Shown: positions 32,306 through 43,600 of the stretch, piece after piece | Layout: every line of letters begins with the position of its first letter | Numbering within the stretch: the first letter of the stretch is position 1 | From: Nothophaeocryptopus gaeumannii | Lineage: Eukaryota > Ascomycota > Dothideomycetes > Mycosphaerellales > Mycosphaerellaceae | Assembly: GCA_031771865.1 (NCBI GenBank) | Contig: JASISA010000002.1 | Coordinates: forward strand, 310,001 to 374,000 | Reading direction: 5' to 3' | DNA: 64,000 bases | Notes under the pieces: model-generated | Told to the model about the DNA's origin: nothing | The model's database searches: none | The model's input: only the letters and a program-made list of their open reading frames with translations | Position numbers and translations under genes: made by a program

Positions 32306-32509
32306 TCATGATGCCTGCCTGTTGCTGTCAGCATTCAATATCTTGTCTGCAGTCAGATATGAAGAGCGAAGTCCACGAGGCTTGGAGGAAGTCAGTCTAC
32401 AACTGACTAGATCGGCCAGTAGCGCTTCAAGTTGCTCGTGAGACCAAGTAAGATTCTTGGCGTTCTCCAAACGATCTTCCGCCAGCGCCAAGAGTGCACC
32501 AGCAGTCAA
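32306..32509 (-). other. unassigned open frame between two relics
   Basis: A 67-codon frame with protein-like content (ALLALAEDRLENAKNLTW). Another frame just upstream on the same strand (around 32515-32590) reads MMESRIAKRPMNEALCHQ, so this may be part of a third degraded gene split by a frameshift. I do not recognise the family. Confidence 0.3.
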
Positions 32510-32589
32510 TCTGATGGCAGAGGGCCTCGTTCATCGGTCGCTTCGCAATCCGACTCTCCATCATCTGTATTATTGCGGCGCAAAATAAC

Positions 32590-33100
32590 GAAGTCGGCAG
32601 ACGTCCACTACAGTCTTGGGATTTGCCCTCCCGACAATGCTGAATTGGGTCATGGGCGGCCTCGCATCAGGCAGCGCACCAGGCGAGCTCAAAGGCACCG
32701 TCGCCATGATCCTCATCTACTGCTGGGCTTACAACCTAACCATTGAGGCCACAGCCTACACCTGCTTGACAGAGACCGCCGCTCCTAGACTAAGGATCAA
32801 GACCATTGCGATTGGACTTGCGATATCGAACTCTTTCAGTTTGATGTGGGCCTTTGTACTGCCGTACATGTTCAGTCCGGAGAGGACGAATATGGGCGGG
32901 AAGGTCGCTTTCGTTTTGGTGGATTGCCCGTTCCTTGTGTGTTGTTTATATGGTGGTATCAGCCCGAAACGAAGAACAGGAGCTATGAAGAGCTGGATGA
33001 GATGTTTATGAAGAGGGTGCCCGTGAGGAAGTTTGTGAGCTACAAGATCGATGTCCAGGAGCAAAGTGAGCACGTAGAGCAAGCTGGCGGGAAAAGGTGA
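32590..33100 (+). pseudogene. C-terminal fragment of an MFS sugar transporter, frameshifted
   Basis: Only the last third of a sugar-porter protein is present. It begins just after an in-frame TAA (32586-32588) without a start codon context and reads LNWVMGGLASGSAPGELKG, LIYCWAYNLTIEATAYTCL and LPYMFSPERTNMGGKVAFV. Near 32914-32919 one base is missing (GTTTTGG where GTTTTTGG would keep frame), after which the next frame resumes with GGLPVPCVLFIWWYQPETKNRSYEELDEMF. PETKNRSYEELDEMF is the family's C-terminal signature, and the reading ends at TGA 33098-33100. It is truncated and frameshifted, hence a pseudogene. It is not a copy of the intact transporter at 3.4-5.1 kb; it resembles the alpha-glucoside/quinate-type branch more. 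Confidence 0.8.
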
Positions 33101-33386
33101 AGCTCGCGATGTGCTCGCACATGGCAGGCTTAATGCAAAGCTTCGGCCAGAGGCAAGAGGAATCTAGTAGCAGAGACCAATCCGATCTCATACCTACCTT
33201 ACTGCCGATAGCCAAGATCAAGATCAACTCAACGGGATGTCAATATCTTTGTGAGTGTCGCGTGTCTTGAGTGAGCCTCCTGGCGGAGTGCAGCCTATGA
33301 GATCTGGTTGCAGGTTACTTTGGCACAATTTCGCAGACTCGCGATGACCACGGTGGGCCATCCGAAGCAAGCAAGAGACGGTCGGT

Positions 33387-33791
33387 TTGGGTGACCTTCG
33401 AGATTGCTGTCGTCAAGATGCGCTGGTCGTAGACACGCCTGATGATGCAAAGGGTGGCTTTGAGACTGGTGGTGTTAGCGTAGGAGCACGAAACAATCTC
33501 TCCGACTCAGCTTTGACTGACTCTCCTCTTGAATGTGCTGGCACGATCAAGAAACTCATGAAACAGGATTTGGAAACGTGCCGCACAGAAAGCCGGAATG
33601 AGTCTTTCCGATATCACTCACGGCTTCTTTCCGGACCGAGTGATGATGAAAGCGGCACTGTTGACGGCAAGGATGTCGTGTGGAGACCCCATAGTGTTCA
33701 AAGCGAGAGTTACGAGGCCAATACCTTTATAGCAGCTCCAGAATCTTGTTATCAGCCAGGAGCCGGGTCACAGAGAAGGGGAAGCGACTGA
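33387..33791 (+). CDS. hypothetical ORF, weakly supported
   Basis: A 134-codon frame rich in acidic and Ser residues with no recognised domain. A further open stretch at 33837-34031 (VTEKHVAFADEVGKRLLFKL) could be a second exon, but no consistent splice junction was found. It may be non-coding. Confidence 0.2.
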   Translation: MGDLRDCCRQDALVVDTPDDAKGGFETGGVSVGARNNLSDSALTDSPLECAGTIKKLMKQDLETCRTESRNESFRYHSRLLSGPSDDESGTVDGKDVVWRPHSVQSESYEANTFIAAPESCYQPGAGSQRRGSD

Positions 33792-34597
33792 GTTACTCCG
33801 CATGCGCACTCCGCATCTCGTATTCCTGGGCCTGGGGTGACTACAGTCGTCACGGAGAAACACGTCGCGTTTGCTGACGAGGTCGGCAAGCGTTTGTTGT
33901 TCAAGCTGAAGAACCCCCGGTCCTTCCAATTCGCGCATCAAGATGGTGATGATGTTGCATCAAGAATTCGAGATGCACGATCGGGCCGCCGCAGATGCGG
34001 AGGTGGAGGGATGGTGGAGAGAGGGCCATAACAGCCGATGAGGCGGAGGTGGTGTGTAAGGGCGTTCGTGGATCGTCGCTCATCGTATGGCTGGTCTGGC
34101 TTGGTTGTTTTGGATGTGAAACTGCGGGTGGTGTCAGTATTGGTGTCCCTGATCCATGGTCTCATCCAGCACGACAAATGGTGTTCGGATCGCATTGAGA
34201 GGCCTCCCCTTGCTCTTGCTGATGAGCTGGCAGGAAGAGCGGTCTGCCTGTTGGAGGTAACTATATGGTAACTCACGTAGGCTCGAATTTCCGGGCGGTG
34301 CTTCCCCGGATGTCGGACGCCATCAGCGCCATGATGCTATGCTGTCTGCGGGTTGCGATTCTGCATTCTTGGCTGCAGACGCATCGCAAGTTCGCGTGCG
34401 CCTCGTGCAGTGCCACATCAGCGTGTTAGCATCGGCGCCGTGGAAGAAGATGTCTGGACCTGACGATCACAGCGCCGGCGAGAGCGACACATGTAATAAG
34501 CACGACACCGTCAGTTCGGCAGGCCGCATCCCCGACGCGGTTGTCGGAGCGGAAACTTCGGGGAGCAGGAGCAAGTACGAAGTCAAAAGCTACTGTA

Positions 34598-34630
34598 GGG
34601 GTGGGGAGGGGAGGGACTGGGGAGGGAGGG
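34598..34630 (+). repeat. putative G-quadruplex-forming tract
   Basis: Seven runs of three to four G separated by one to three bases (GGGG-T-GGGG-A-GGGG-A-GGG-ACT-GGGG-A-GGG-A-GGG). This satisfies the usual four-run G4 criterion several times over. Confidence 0.6.
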
Positions 34631-34690
34631 CGAGGCGAGGCGAGATTGCGGGTGGGAGTTGGAGTCTCCACGACTTTGATGGAGAGATCC

Positions 34691-34720
34691 CATCTCGTCA
34701 CATCTCGTCTCATCTCGTCT
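34691..34720 (+). repeat. three tandem 10-bp repeats
   Basis: Three head-to-tail copies of CATCTCGTC(A/T), with a partial fourth-like unit (CCATCTCG) some 15 bp downstream. Confidence 0.6.
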
Positions 34721-35760
34721 CGCGTGGTCTGGTACCATCTCGCGACACTCGCGGCGTCGCGGAGAAGCTCGCAGCGAAGTGCCCAATGCCCCTTATTATT
34801 ATATCTTGCCACACTTCTACCGCATACGACTCGCTCGTATGGATGACTATGACTCCGCGCGTCTTGCCGAGCCCAAATGGACATGGGTATCTCATCACCC
34901 TTGACTACCCTCTGCGCACTCTCCTACGTGTAGCGTGGCGTGCCCTGCTATCGAACAAATCCCGAGAGGAGGGATCACTGTCGGGTTTGCGGTACTCATC
35001 ATCGTCTAGCCGAAATCCGCCTGCATCCATCCCTGTACTATCAGCTCCTGATGCAGTATTCCGATGTTCCAGAAACAGCAATCTCGATCAGCAACCCACC
35101 GAGCCTGTCCTGTGGTCGCGGTGGGTGGTCGAACAGCGGTTTGCGGCTTGGGAACGCTGGAATGTGTGCTGGTCTTCCACCCGCATTGCAGGGCAGAGCG
35201 AGGCGGCATCCCACGGCCATTCCATTGCTGCATCGTGTATTCGTGTACCACACAAACGGATGGAACGTGGGCTAGCCTGGCACAGAATCCTATTAGCTTG
35301 GCATCATCGCCGCTGACATGCTGTGTGCCGGGCGTCCAGTGAGTATCCCGTTGGTCGTAGTCGTAGTCGTACCTCCCGGGATCCCGCGCGCTGCAAGCAA
35401 AGTTAACTTTGGCAACGTCGTCTCCAGATTATCTTGCTTGATCCGGGATGTATCTCTAAAAGGCTGTGCTGAGGTAAGGGTGAGCGCGACGTAGTATTTA
35501 ATCAAACCGCCTCCCACTCCCACTTCTGTTGAAACCACTTGTTCGTTCCACGCTCACACCAAAGTAAGACATCGGACTCACCGCGCCATCAAAGTCACCA
35601 AGCACATCATCCTGCGACAAGATCTCGGAGACCGCGCATCGCTCTACTCTCTACTACAATAAACACTCGATCGCCACCACAACGCTACCACCTCAACAAT
35701 CTAAATTCCAATACCGCCACTACGGACTCAATCAAGCCCACCAAATCAAAGTCTACAGCA

Positions 35761-35985
35761 ATGACGGACACCATGCCTGAACCAGCGTCCCGATCGAATA
35801 TCATTCCACGCAACGACTCATTCTCCGCCGAAGACCTCAGCAACGCCTTCAAGTCCTCAGAACGCAAGCCACGACATGACAACGGACTGTCTGCGAAAAT
35901 CGCAGACTCAAATGCCCCGACTGTCCCACCGCCATCTCGCTCTTCATCAAGACCACCGTCCGTGTATGCCGACCGGAGACGTTAA
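35761..35985 (+). CDS. small hydrophilic protein (hypothetical)
   Basis: A 74-residue ORF (MTDTMPEPASRS to YADRRR) with an ordered-looking segment NDSFSAEDLSNAFKSSERKP between Ser/Pro-rich ends. The upstream 220 bp is pyrimidine-rich and CA-rich with a TATTTAAT element, as in many fungal promoters and leaders. The frame is open further upstream (to 35539), but that part has leader-like composition. No family is recognised; small stress-induced proteins of this kind are common in filamentous fungi, which is only an analogy. Confidence 0.45.
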   Translation: MTDTMPEPASRSNIIPRNDSFSAEDLSNAFKSSERKPRHDNGLSAKIADSNAPTVPPPSRSSSRPPSVYADRRR

Positions 35986-37103
35986 AGAGGTGTCGAGCTG
36001 GACTTGATATCTCACACCACGCATCCTCAGTTTACCACCGAGCTGCGAGCTTTGACATTCTTGGCTTTGATTTCCATGAGCGATTCGATCTGAAACAGAC
36101 GACGACATTACTTTAGCAGCATTACATTAGACTTACTGCTATTTGGAGAGCAAGCGACACAAGCGAAGAAAGCATCGAAAGCAAGATACCAAACTCACGA
36201 CTATGATTATCTTTCTCGATATGGTGGTGTACCTGTATTTCGGGATTCGGAGCAAACATCTGGGCTTTTTATCGATCTATGGAAGGTGTAAATGGGGTTA
36301 TTGGAGAGCGGCTATACATTGGCCCTTTTTGGCTATTTTTGCAAAGGCAGTGCCTTTCGGCTTGTATATACATTGGGATGGAAGCTCGAATTGCAATGGA
36401 CAACAACTGGAGCAATGAATAGTGGTAGCAGAACGTCTATCGAAGCTATTCCATTTGAGTGATCTCGATTGATTTCATCTACCAAATTCCTGAAACATCC
36501 CCTACCATCACGGAGGTATCTCCCCTCACACGGATCTCATCCCCGCACGTTTTCGATACCAAACGTTAGAGATCGTATCGTGTTTCCGGTAGCCTTGTCT
36601 CAGGAACGCCACGAGTCCGCTTGAGACGTTCCGCTTTCCCCAAAGGGTCGGTTCTCAACGGTCGTGCAGCGCTCCAGAGACTCGGCCCCCACTTGTGACA
36701 GGAGTAGTGTCGGTAGGTGTCGGCCCCGTGTCGGCTTCTGCTAAAAAGTTTCAAGAAGAATGTACATGTACGATGCAGGATGGCGAGAGAGGCGTGGCAA
36801 TGGAAAGAAGATTTCGTCCCGCTATTGGTGAGGTATTCGAGTACCGGCACTGAGTCTGTTGATTGACATGGATGCTATTCAACGTTGTCAACCACATCTG
36901 TACTTTATATATGTACGGGAGACGTGGGGTGTTCCTTTACGCGTCCAAAGCTTAACGACATCCTCTACTAGGTGCCTCATGCGACCTCTTGTACGAGATG
37001 ATACTTAGCAACACACCATCCTTCTGCATCCCTCTCAATCTTCCTCATCAATGACCAATACCTTCCACCTCCGCCTGTGAAGTCAATGGAGTGCTGTCCG
37101 CAT
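35986..37103. other. intergenic, no gene seen
   Basis: Probable 3' UTR of the small ORF, followed by sequence with no recognisable features on either strand. Confidence 0.5.
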
Positions 37104-37437
37104 CTACTTCCCACTACTCGTGCCTCCACCACTCATATTCCCCGAATTCATTCCTTCACTCGCCGGATCTATTATTACACCTCCAATGCCCTTCTCGCCT
37201 GGGTTGTTCGCGCTGGGATCAACGCCGACGTTCGTGGAGCCGGAGTCAGAAGCTACAGGTGCTTGGCCGGGGACCTTGCCTTCTGTGTGGCCGGCGGCGT
37301 TTTCAGCTCCCAGACCTTTCTTTTCAGCTTCTTGTTTTTGGAATTTGGCAGATGCTGCTTGGCCACCTCTGAAGGAATTGTTAGCTTGCGATGAGTGCGG
37401 TTGTGGTGAGGTAGGCGTACGGTGTCTTGGATGCCAT
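37104..37437 (-). CDS. small Gly/Ala-rich protein with 17-nt first exon
   Basis: Exon 1 is only 17 nt (37437-37421, MASKTP minus its last base); a 52 bp intron with donor GTACGC, branch GCTAAC and acceptor CAG leads to exon 2 (37368-37104). The product is 93 residues: MASKTPGGQAASAKFQKQEA and so on, with a Gly/Ser/Asn-rich C-terminus and no Cys. Without splicing the ATG frame stops after 18 codons at a TAA inside the intron, so splicing decides the gene. The sequence resembles small hydrophilic fungal proteins of unknown role. It lies about 290 bp beyond the RAD3 stop on the same strand. Confidence 0.6.
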
Positions 37438-37729
37438 GGTGATTGATCTTGTTGGGGAGTTGATGGGTTGATGACCTCGGAGAGCAGAACGTGAGCAGCT
37501 TTGAACGCTGGAAGGTTTTGGTGCACCCCTCAATGCAGGTACCGCCTCTACAATACGTGTTTCCTGGTCGTGTCATGCCACTTAACGTCACTTCGTAGGC
37601 CAAATATCATGTCGTCATTGACATATGAAGACCCCACTATCTTCACGGACGTGTAGCCGAGCGTGCAGGCATGTTCGACACGGGCGACTGGGAATCTTTC
37701 TTAGTCGTGGAAATCGCGAACGGGATGGA

Positions 37730-40171
37730 TCAAGTCTGCATTGGATCCGGTCTTCGGCTTCCAGTACCCATGGCCGGCTGATCCAAGTCCATCAGAGCAG
37801 CATCCATATCCGCATCGTCTCCCAGATAGTCTTCCTCTGCTTGCGCTTCCTCCATTACAGCGTCACCATGAATGTGATGGTCGCCGTTGGTCTCTCCATT
37901 ACGTTCCTCGCGCTCCCTCTCGGCTTCTAGCTTGTCCTTGTGCGCCATCAGGTCCTCGTAGCTCCATGTACTGATCCCGTCCTGTAATTTCGCCGGGAAG
38001 GGCTTGCTCATATTCTTCAAGAATTTCTTTGCTGCTGCGACAGACTGGTCAACAGACATGTTGGTGTCACTCTCCATGAGCGCGCTCGAGATCCATTTCG
38101 GTAGCTGATTCCGTTTCTTGGCAAATCGCTTGTCGGCCATGACCATGATACCATAGTCATCTTTTCCTCGCAGGACACGGCCCAGACACTGGGCGCAATG
38201 TCGCATAGCGTCGAAAGACAGAAAATCGTTCTCACGGATTCGATACGTTTCGCGCAAGAACTCCAAGCGAGCCTTCAGAATACGGGACTCGGTGTACTGG
38301 AAGGGGACGCCGATGCATAACACAGTCCGGCCGTAATGATGATCGAAATCGATACCTTCCGAGACCTTGCCACGAGCGACACATAGGAGGACGGCACCTC
38401 TGCCGTTACTGCAAGCAGTTCTGTACGTCTCCAGAGCGAGCGAGGTCTCCTGACTATCTGGCGTTTCGACCAAGATGAGCTTGCTCTTCCAGACTGAGTC
38501 CAGGATTCCCATGCTCTGCCACATCGAGATCACGCTCTCCATGTAGAGGTACGATGGGAAGAAGACAACGATGCCATCGGGTGTGAGCTTGGAAAATTCG
38601 ATGAGCAGATTTCCGTAGTTTCGCACATTGGCTGGATCATTTCGCGTTTGGAAGCCTGACGAGATCTGGCCTTGATCGGAGCCGCGCGTAACGATCATGG
38701 GCAAGAACGAGCGACGCGCGAGTGTCATTGCATATGACTCTTGAACCACGCATGTGAAGCCCAGCATCTTTGGGTACATCTCTAGAGGTGAGATGGTACC
38801 GGATGTGATAATGACGGAGCTGAAGCGGTCGAACACGGGCTTGATCGCAATCGCGGCATCAAGGCAAGTGAAATGCATGACCGGGTTTGGCACCGTCGCG
38901 TTGTCCGACTCGAAAGGCTCGAGGATTAGCAGAAATCCAGTGTCGTATGTCGCAATCAGAGTAGCAAATGTAGCTACTTCTTGCAAGGGCTGATAGTCCT
39001 CAATGTTCGTCAACTCTAGCGTTCGGACAAGGGACGTTAAGCGCTCGGCGCAGAATCGAAGCGGCTTCTTCTCAATGAAAGTCAGCTCCTTCAAGTGCTG
39101 CAGGAATGAAGGCGGCGTCTCTGAAATGACGTGCAACACTTTCATGCGCGTCTTGAGATACTCAATGAATCTCTTCAGGAACGCTGTGAAGTGCTCTGCT
39201 CTGCGTATGTTACCAGGAATGGCTTCCTTGAGCAGGTCATCCGGCAGCGCTGGATTGGACATGAACGCGCCTTCGTCTCGCGCCTCGTCCGCTTCTCGAA
39301 GACCTTCGACCAGCTTCGCATATTCGCTTTGAAGCTTCTCTGCATCTGTCTGTTTCATCTCCGTGATCTTCCTCTCTAGGTTGCTGGCACCTCTCGCGGC
39401 CTTGCGCAGGGAGTCCTCGGTCAAGTCTATGCTGAGCGACTCAATACAGACATTGTCAATATTGTGTGCCTCGTCAAACACGACGATACAATCCTTCGAA
39501 AGCTCCCTGGACACTCTCTCCGCAATCTTTGGATCCAAGAGGTAATGGTACGAGTAGATGATGACGTTGCAGAAGGGCATCATACGTCGAGCCGTGAAGT
39601 ACGGGCACTGCTTCTGTTGCTCCCCATATCGCAACATACCGTCAAGAGTCCACACGCCAGGAGGGATGAGATTGTGAGGTTCGAGAAGGTCAAGGTTGTC
39701 ATGGTAGATGCAGAGGTCGACATCTTCGCCACGTTCCTTCTGCTCCTTCACGAAACCCGCGGTTAGACTTCGACATCGCGCGTCAACAACAGATCCGCTT
39801 TTCTCTCTTTTGACAGAGGGGTGCAAGCACAGGTTCTTTCGACTTGTAAGTCCAAGACCTCTAAAGTCTTCCACGAAGCCAAGCTGGTCTGCGCGATATT
39901 TCATCAAAGCTTTCAGTTCTGCGAGGGCCTTTTCGATCTCGGACATGGTTCGGGAGCAGTAGATCAGCTTGCGGTGCTCCGGGTAATGCTGTTGATATGC
40001 AACGATCAGGGAGAGCAGGGACACTGTCTTTCCAGTCCCTGAAGGCATCTCCAGCACGCAGTGGCCGCCAGCGTCCAGCGTGCGCTTGAGATCGCACATG
40101 TAGGCATATTGCTCCGGGTAGATCCTGGGATACGGAAAGAGGATTGGGAGATCCTCAATGAAGAACTTCAT
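37730..40171 (-). CDS. RAD3: RAD3/XPD DNA helicase of TFIIH
   Basis: An intronless 813-residue ORF. XPD/Rad3 is a 5'-3' superfamily 2 helicase of TFIIH, needed for nucleotide excision repair and, structurally, for transcription initiation in the nucleus. Seen in order: the N-terminus MKFFIEDLPILFPYPRIYPEQ; Walker A MPSGTGKT at residues 42-49; four iron-sulfur-cluster cysteines in contexts NLCLH, ARCRS, DLCIYHD and KQCPYF; the DEAH box VVFDEAHNID; and helicase motifs IVFFPSY, CVARGKVSEGIDFDHHYGR and QCLGRVLRGKDDYG. The C-terminus has an acidic tail (EEAQAEEDYLGDDADMD) typical of fungal orthologues. Length is normal for the family. It diverges from LTN1. Confidence 0.97.
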   Translation of the reverse strand: MKFFIEDLPILFPYPRIYPEQYAYMCDLKRTLDAGGHCVLEMPSGTGKTVSLLSLIVAYQQHYPEHRKLIYCSRTMSEIEKALAELKALMKYRADQLGFVEDFRGLGLTSRKNLCLHPSVKREKSGSVVDARCRSLTAGFVKEQKERGEDVDLCIYHDNLDLLEPHNLIPPGVWTLDGMLRYGEQQKQCPYFTARRMMPFCNVIIYSYHYLLDPKIAERVSRELSKDCIVVFDEAHNIDNVCIESLSIDLTEDSLRKAARGASNLERKITEMKQTDAEKLQSEYAKLVEGLREADEARDEGAFMSNPALPDDLLKEAIPGNIRRAEHFTAFLKRFIEYLKTRMKVLHVISETPPSFLQHLKELTFIEKKPLRFCAERLTSLVRTLELTNIEDYQPLQEVATFATLIATYDTGFLLILEPFESDNATVPNPVMHFTCLDAAIAIKPVFDRFSSVIITSGTISPLEMYPKMLGFTCVVQESYAMTLARRSFLPMIVTRGSDQGQISSGFQTRNDPANVRNYGNLLIEFSKLTPDGIVVFFPSYLYMESVISMWQSMGILDSVWKSKLILVETPDSQETSLALETYRTACSNGRGAVLLCVARGKVSEGIDFDHHYGRTVLCIGVPFQYTESRILKARLEFLRETYRIRENDFLSFDAMRHCAQCLGRVLRGKDDYGIMVMADKRFAKKRNQLPKWISSALMESDTNMSVDQSVAAAKKFLKNMSKPFPAKLQDGISTWSYEDLMAHKDKLEAEREREERNGETNGDHHIHGDAVMEEAQAEEDYLGDDADMDAALMDLDQPAMGTGSRRPDPMQT

Positions 40172-40644
40172 CCTGTCGACTGCTCGCCCCCAGCTGCTGC
40201 CGTTCGATCACTCTCCCTCCGCCTCCCCCACCACGCGCCGCTCCTCTCCGGGCAGCAGAACACGTTCACCGTGTCCCTCTATTTCGCGCCAGCATGTGCC
40301 TAATGGGTCCAAGGTCTTCAGATTCGCTCTTCAAGTGACGGATGGTGCGCCGGCGAGGGTGAGTTGGGATATGGATGTTTTTGTGTGAAGATGTTCGAGC
40401 CACTCAGCCACTTTGGTGCCTGCTGTCTGCGGGAGCATCCGAGATGTTCAAACCTTAATCCCCGCGGTGTCCCAAACGTCATTCGCGGCTGCTCGCTCAC
40501 GAAATTAATTCGATGAACGCTTCTCTGTCTTTATAATATCGCTGTCTGGGTCTTTGCAAGGCCATACTTCCCCCCCCCCCTTCATCTCCTTCTCGACAGT
40601 CTGACCGATCAATCTTCATCATAGCGCGGCTTTTGAGATCGATT
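40172..40644. promoter_or_regulatory. divergent promoter region RAD3/LTN1
   Basis: A 473 bp gap between two divergent start codons. Near LTN1 it has a TTATAATA element (40531-40538) and a ten-C run within a CT-rich stretch (about 40569-40600), a common feature of fungal core promoters and leaders. Individual factor sites were not identified. Confidence 0.45.
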
Positions 40645-43600
40645 ATGCGAAAAGGATTCAAGTCACAAGCCAGTAGTGGTCGGGCTGGCGGCTTTGGCGC
40701 GTTTGCTGGCTCAGGCTCAGGCTTTGGCTCGACTCAGTCCTCAGTTCTCTCATATGTCCAGGAACCGCCGGACTACTCCTTGATTAGCGACTCAAATCTG
40801 GTTCCGGCCTTCAAGAATCTCTCCAAGAAAGACAGTACTACCAAGGCTAAGGCTCTCGAAGATATCCAGACTTTTGTGACAGGCACGGAAGGCGACCTCG
40901 AAGATGCCATCATAGAGGCCTGGGTGAAGCAGTATCCGAGGCTTTCTATTGATGGTGCCAGACGGGTTCGTCAACTCGCGCATCAGCTTACTGGGCAGAT
41001 CGCGCTGAAATGCGGCAAACGAATAGCAAAGCAACTACCTCAAATCTCGGGACCATGGATAGCGGGCACATTCGATGTCGACCGATCCGTGTCGAAATCC
41101 GCCCAAGATGCTCTGAATACAGTCTTCCCCAGCGTAGACAAGTTACGAGGTCTGCGCAAGGCTTTTCACGAGTCGATTCTCCTTTACAGCAGAGACGCCC
41201 TTCTCAACGAGTCGGTCAGCACCTTGAGCGATGAGCGCTCTGTCACTGCCGATGATGCCAAAGCGACATATGCTCGTGTGCTCTCAATGTGCATCTCTGT
41301 CATCTCGAGGTTGCTGGAAAGCTTACCGTCGGAGGAAGTATCAAAGCAATACCACGTGTATGAAGAACTCCTTGACGACAAGAAGCTCTGGGAACTTGCA
41401 GCACACGAGGATTCCTCAGTTCGCAAGGCATTTCACGTTCTCGTGCAGATATGTCTCTCGAGAGAGCCGAGTCTAATCGAGACAAACCTTAAAGCTGCAT
41501 CATCCACTTATGTTTACAAAGGGTTGGTGTCTGACCAGACTGGATCATCGCTGAGCTACGCACAGGCTCTCAATGCTTTGACTTCGAAGTTTCCATCTAT
41601 ATGGACAGAAGACTACTCTGGAAAGAAGCCGGCGCTTTCACGCCTGCGGCAATGTTTGAAGAACGGTGCTCAGGCCGGACCTCCAGCATACTGGGAGGTC
41701 ATGCAAATGCTTGTGGGAAGGCTGCCTGATGGCATTCTCCCAAAAACCTACGACGGCATCTCAGATCTGCTCGTCGCAGCTCGCGATGGAGTTTGCAAGA
41801 AAGAAGAGCGATTCAATGCCTCCGCAGCTTGGCCTTTTTACTTCTCGCTCGTATCTATCGTCACCGAGTCCGTTTCCGATGATGATGCAGAAAACATAAT
41901 CGATGCTTTCGCGATGCCTGCGATAAACCAGTACCTGCATCCTTCCGAAGAGAGCTCACGATGGATGATCTCGGGTGCGAAAGCCGCATCTTTGGTAGCG
42001 AATATTAGTATCATCCGCCGATTGTCTACTCCACTGCAGCGGAAATGGCCTCATCTCGCTGAGCAGCTTATTGAAGTTGCGAAGATGTCACAGCCCGAGC
42101 AGTCGAAAGACTTTGACAAATCTCAGAGGCACGTCGCAGGGAGTGGCGAGCGGTGGGCTGATCTGCAGAGGGAATTCTTCGAAGACAGTCACCACTTCTC
42201 TGAGGAAACATACAAGGCTTTCAAGACCGCCAACAGCAGAGTCTTGGATGAGAGCATCACGCTTTTGAAGACGCGAACCGGCAAACCATACGGAGCTGCC
42301 GCTATCATCGAAGCTCAGCTCAGGGCATGCGGCCGTAATTTGATGCAAAGTGCGGCATACAAATCCAAGATATTGCTGTTCTTGCAGGAAGATGCTCCTG
42401 CCCTTATCTATACCCCGTCCCAGCGACATTTGGTACGCTGCTTGTACGCGGCCCAGTCGGAACCCGAGTTTGGATCTGTCTTCATCAACATGCTGAAAGA
42501 AGTCCTGGATGCAAATGAGCCTTTCGACACCAAAGTCGGCGCTGTTCGTTGTCTTTTCCCAAGGAATACTCCACAGGCGGCTGTCGATTTGGCTAGAACA
42601 TTTGAATCTCTCCAAAGCTTTCTAACGTCAGATCTGGACAAGATCAATGAAACAGACTCCGCGAGTCTCGTCACCGAGCTATCAAGCATTGGCGTTCTTT
42701 CAAGCCAGACGTCGGATACGATCCTCTCCAATTTGACGCGGTCACTTTCCCTCGCAGGACCGCAACAACAAGCGGGACTTTCAGCCCTCGAGCAACTAGC
42801 GACCACTAATGAGCGCGCGGTTCGCAACTTCATGGGGAGTACGGGTGGCCCGGGCGAACAACTTCTTCCTGCTGTCTTACGACTCGAGCAATCGCCCGAT
42901 GATGGTGTTGCTGAAAGGGCTTCATCGCTTGCCACTCGCCTCACTTCCTCCATAGCTGATGCGCCGGCCGATGCCAAATATGGTGTTATCCTGCAAAACT
43001 TGGACAGAGTATCTTCATCTTGCCTTCCCATTGACACAGTCATCGAGCTCGCATTGAAAGCCAGCGGTACTGGTGAGGATCTTTCGGCTCGGCACGATGT
43101 GCTGCCAAATATTGAACTATGGCGCAAGTCGGTCCTGGCGGTGTTGGTTCCTCCAAAAGTCTCTCTGGCGCTCCTGAGTCCTCTTGGGGGATCTGTTCAC
43201 CTCGTCCGCCCCGCTTCTTCCGTCGCAAATGAGCCTCAATACGATGCAGAAGGGCTATCACAGGCATTGCGGACGGCCACTTACCTTGCAAAGCTACTGC
43301 AGAAGACATCAATCGCGGCTCTCGCGACCGACGAAGGTGGCGAAATTTTAGCGCTATTGAGTATCTGTGTGCTGCTTGCAGAGGATAGCACCAGCATTCT
43401 AGGAGCAAACGGTCTTTGGCAGCCGGACCCCGACCGACACCTCGAACACGAAGTCATGGACTTTGTCTCGGACGCAAACAGCCTGCTCCAACGACATTGG
43501 GAAGGAGCTGGGTTACACGCCAAAGATATCAGCTCAGACGCTGTTCTGAGCGCTCTCGGCGCTCTTGCCCGGCAGCAAAAGGATTCGCCTCTGGCCTACT

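Larger units (their letters stand above)
33792..35760. other. about 2 kb without a convincing gene; G-rich
   Basis: Holds a G-quadruplex motif, a short tandem repeat and a possible TATA-like TATTTAAT (35495-35502) about 260 bp before the next small ORF. Long open frames at 34339-35316 look like GC-rich chance translation. Confidence 0.45.

Noticed and set aside
34339..35316. 325-codon plus-strand frame
   Set aside because: Long only because the region is GC-rich; composition is irregular, no domain, frames on the other strand are equally open, and it runs through the G4 and tandem repeats.
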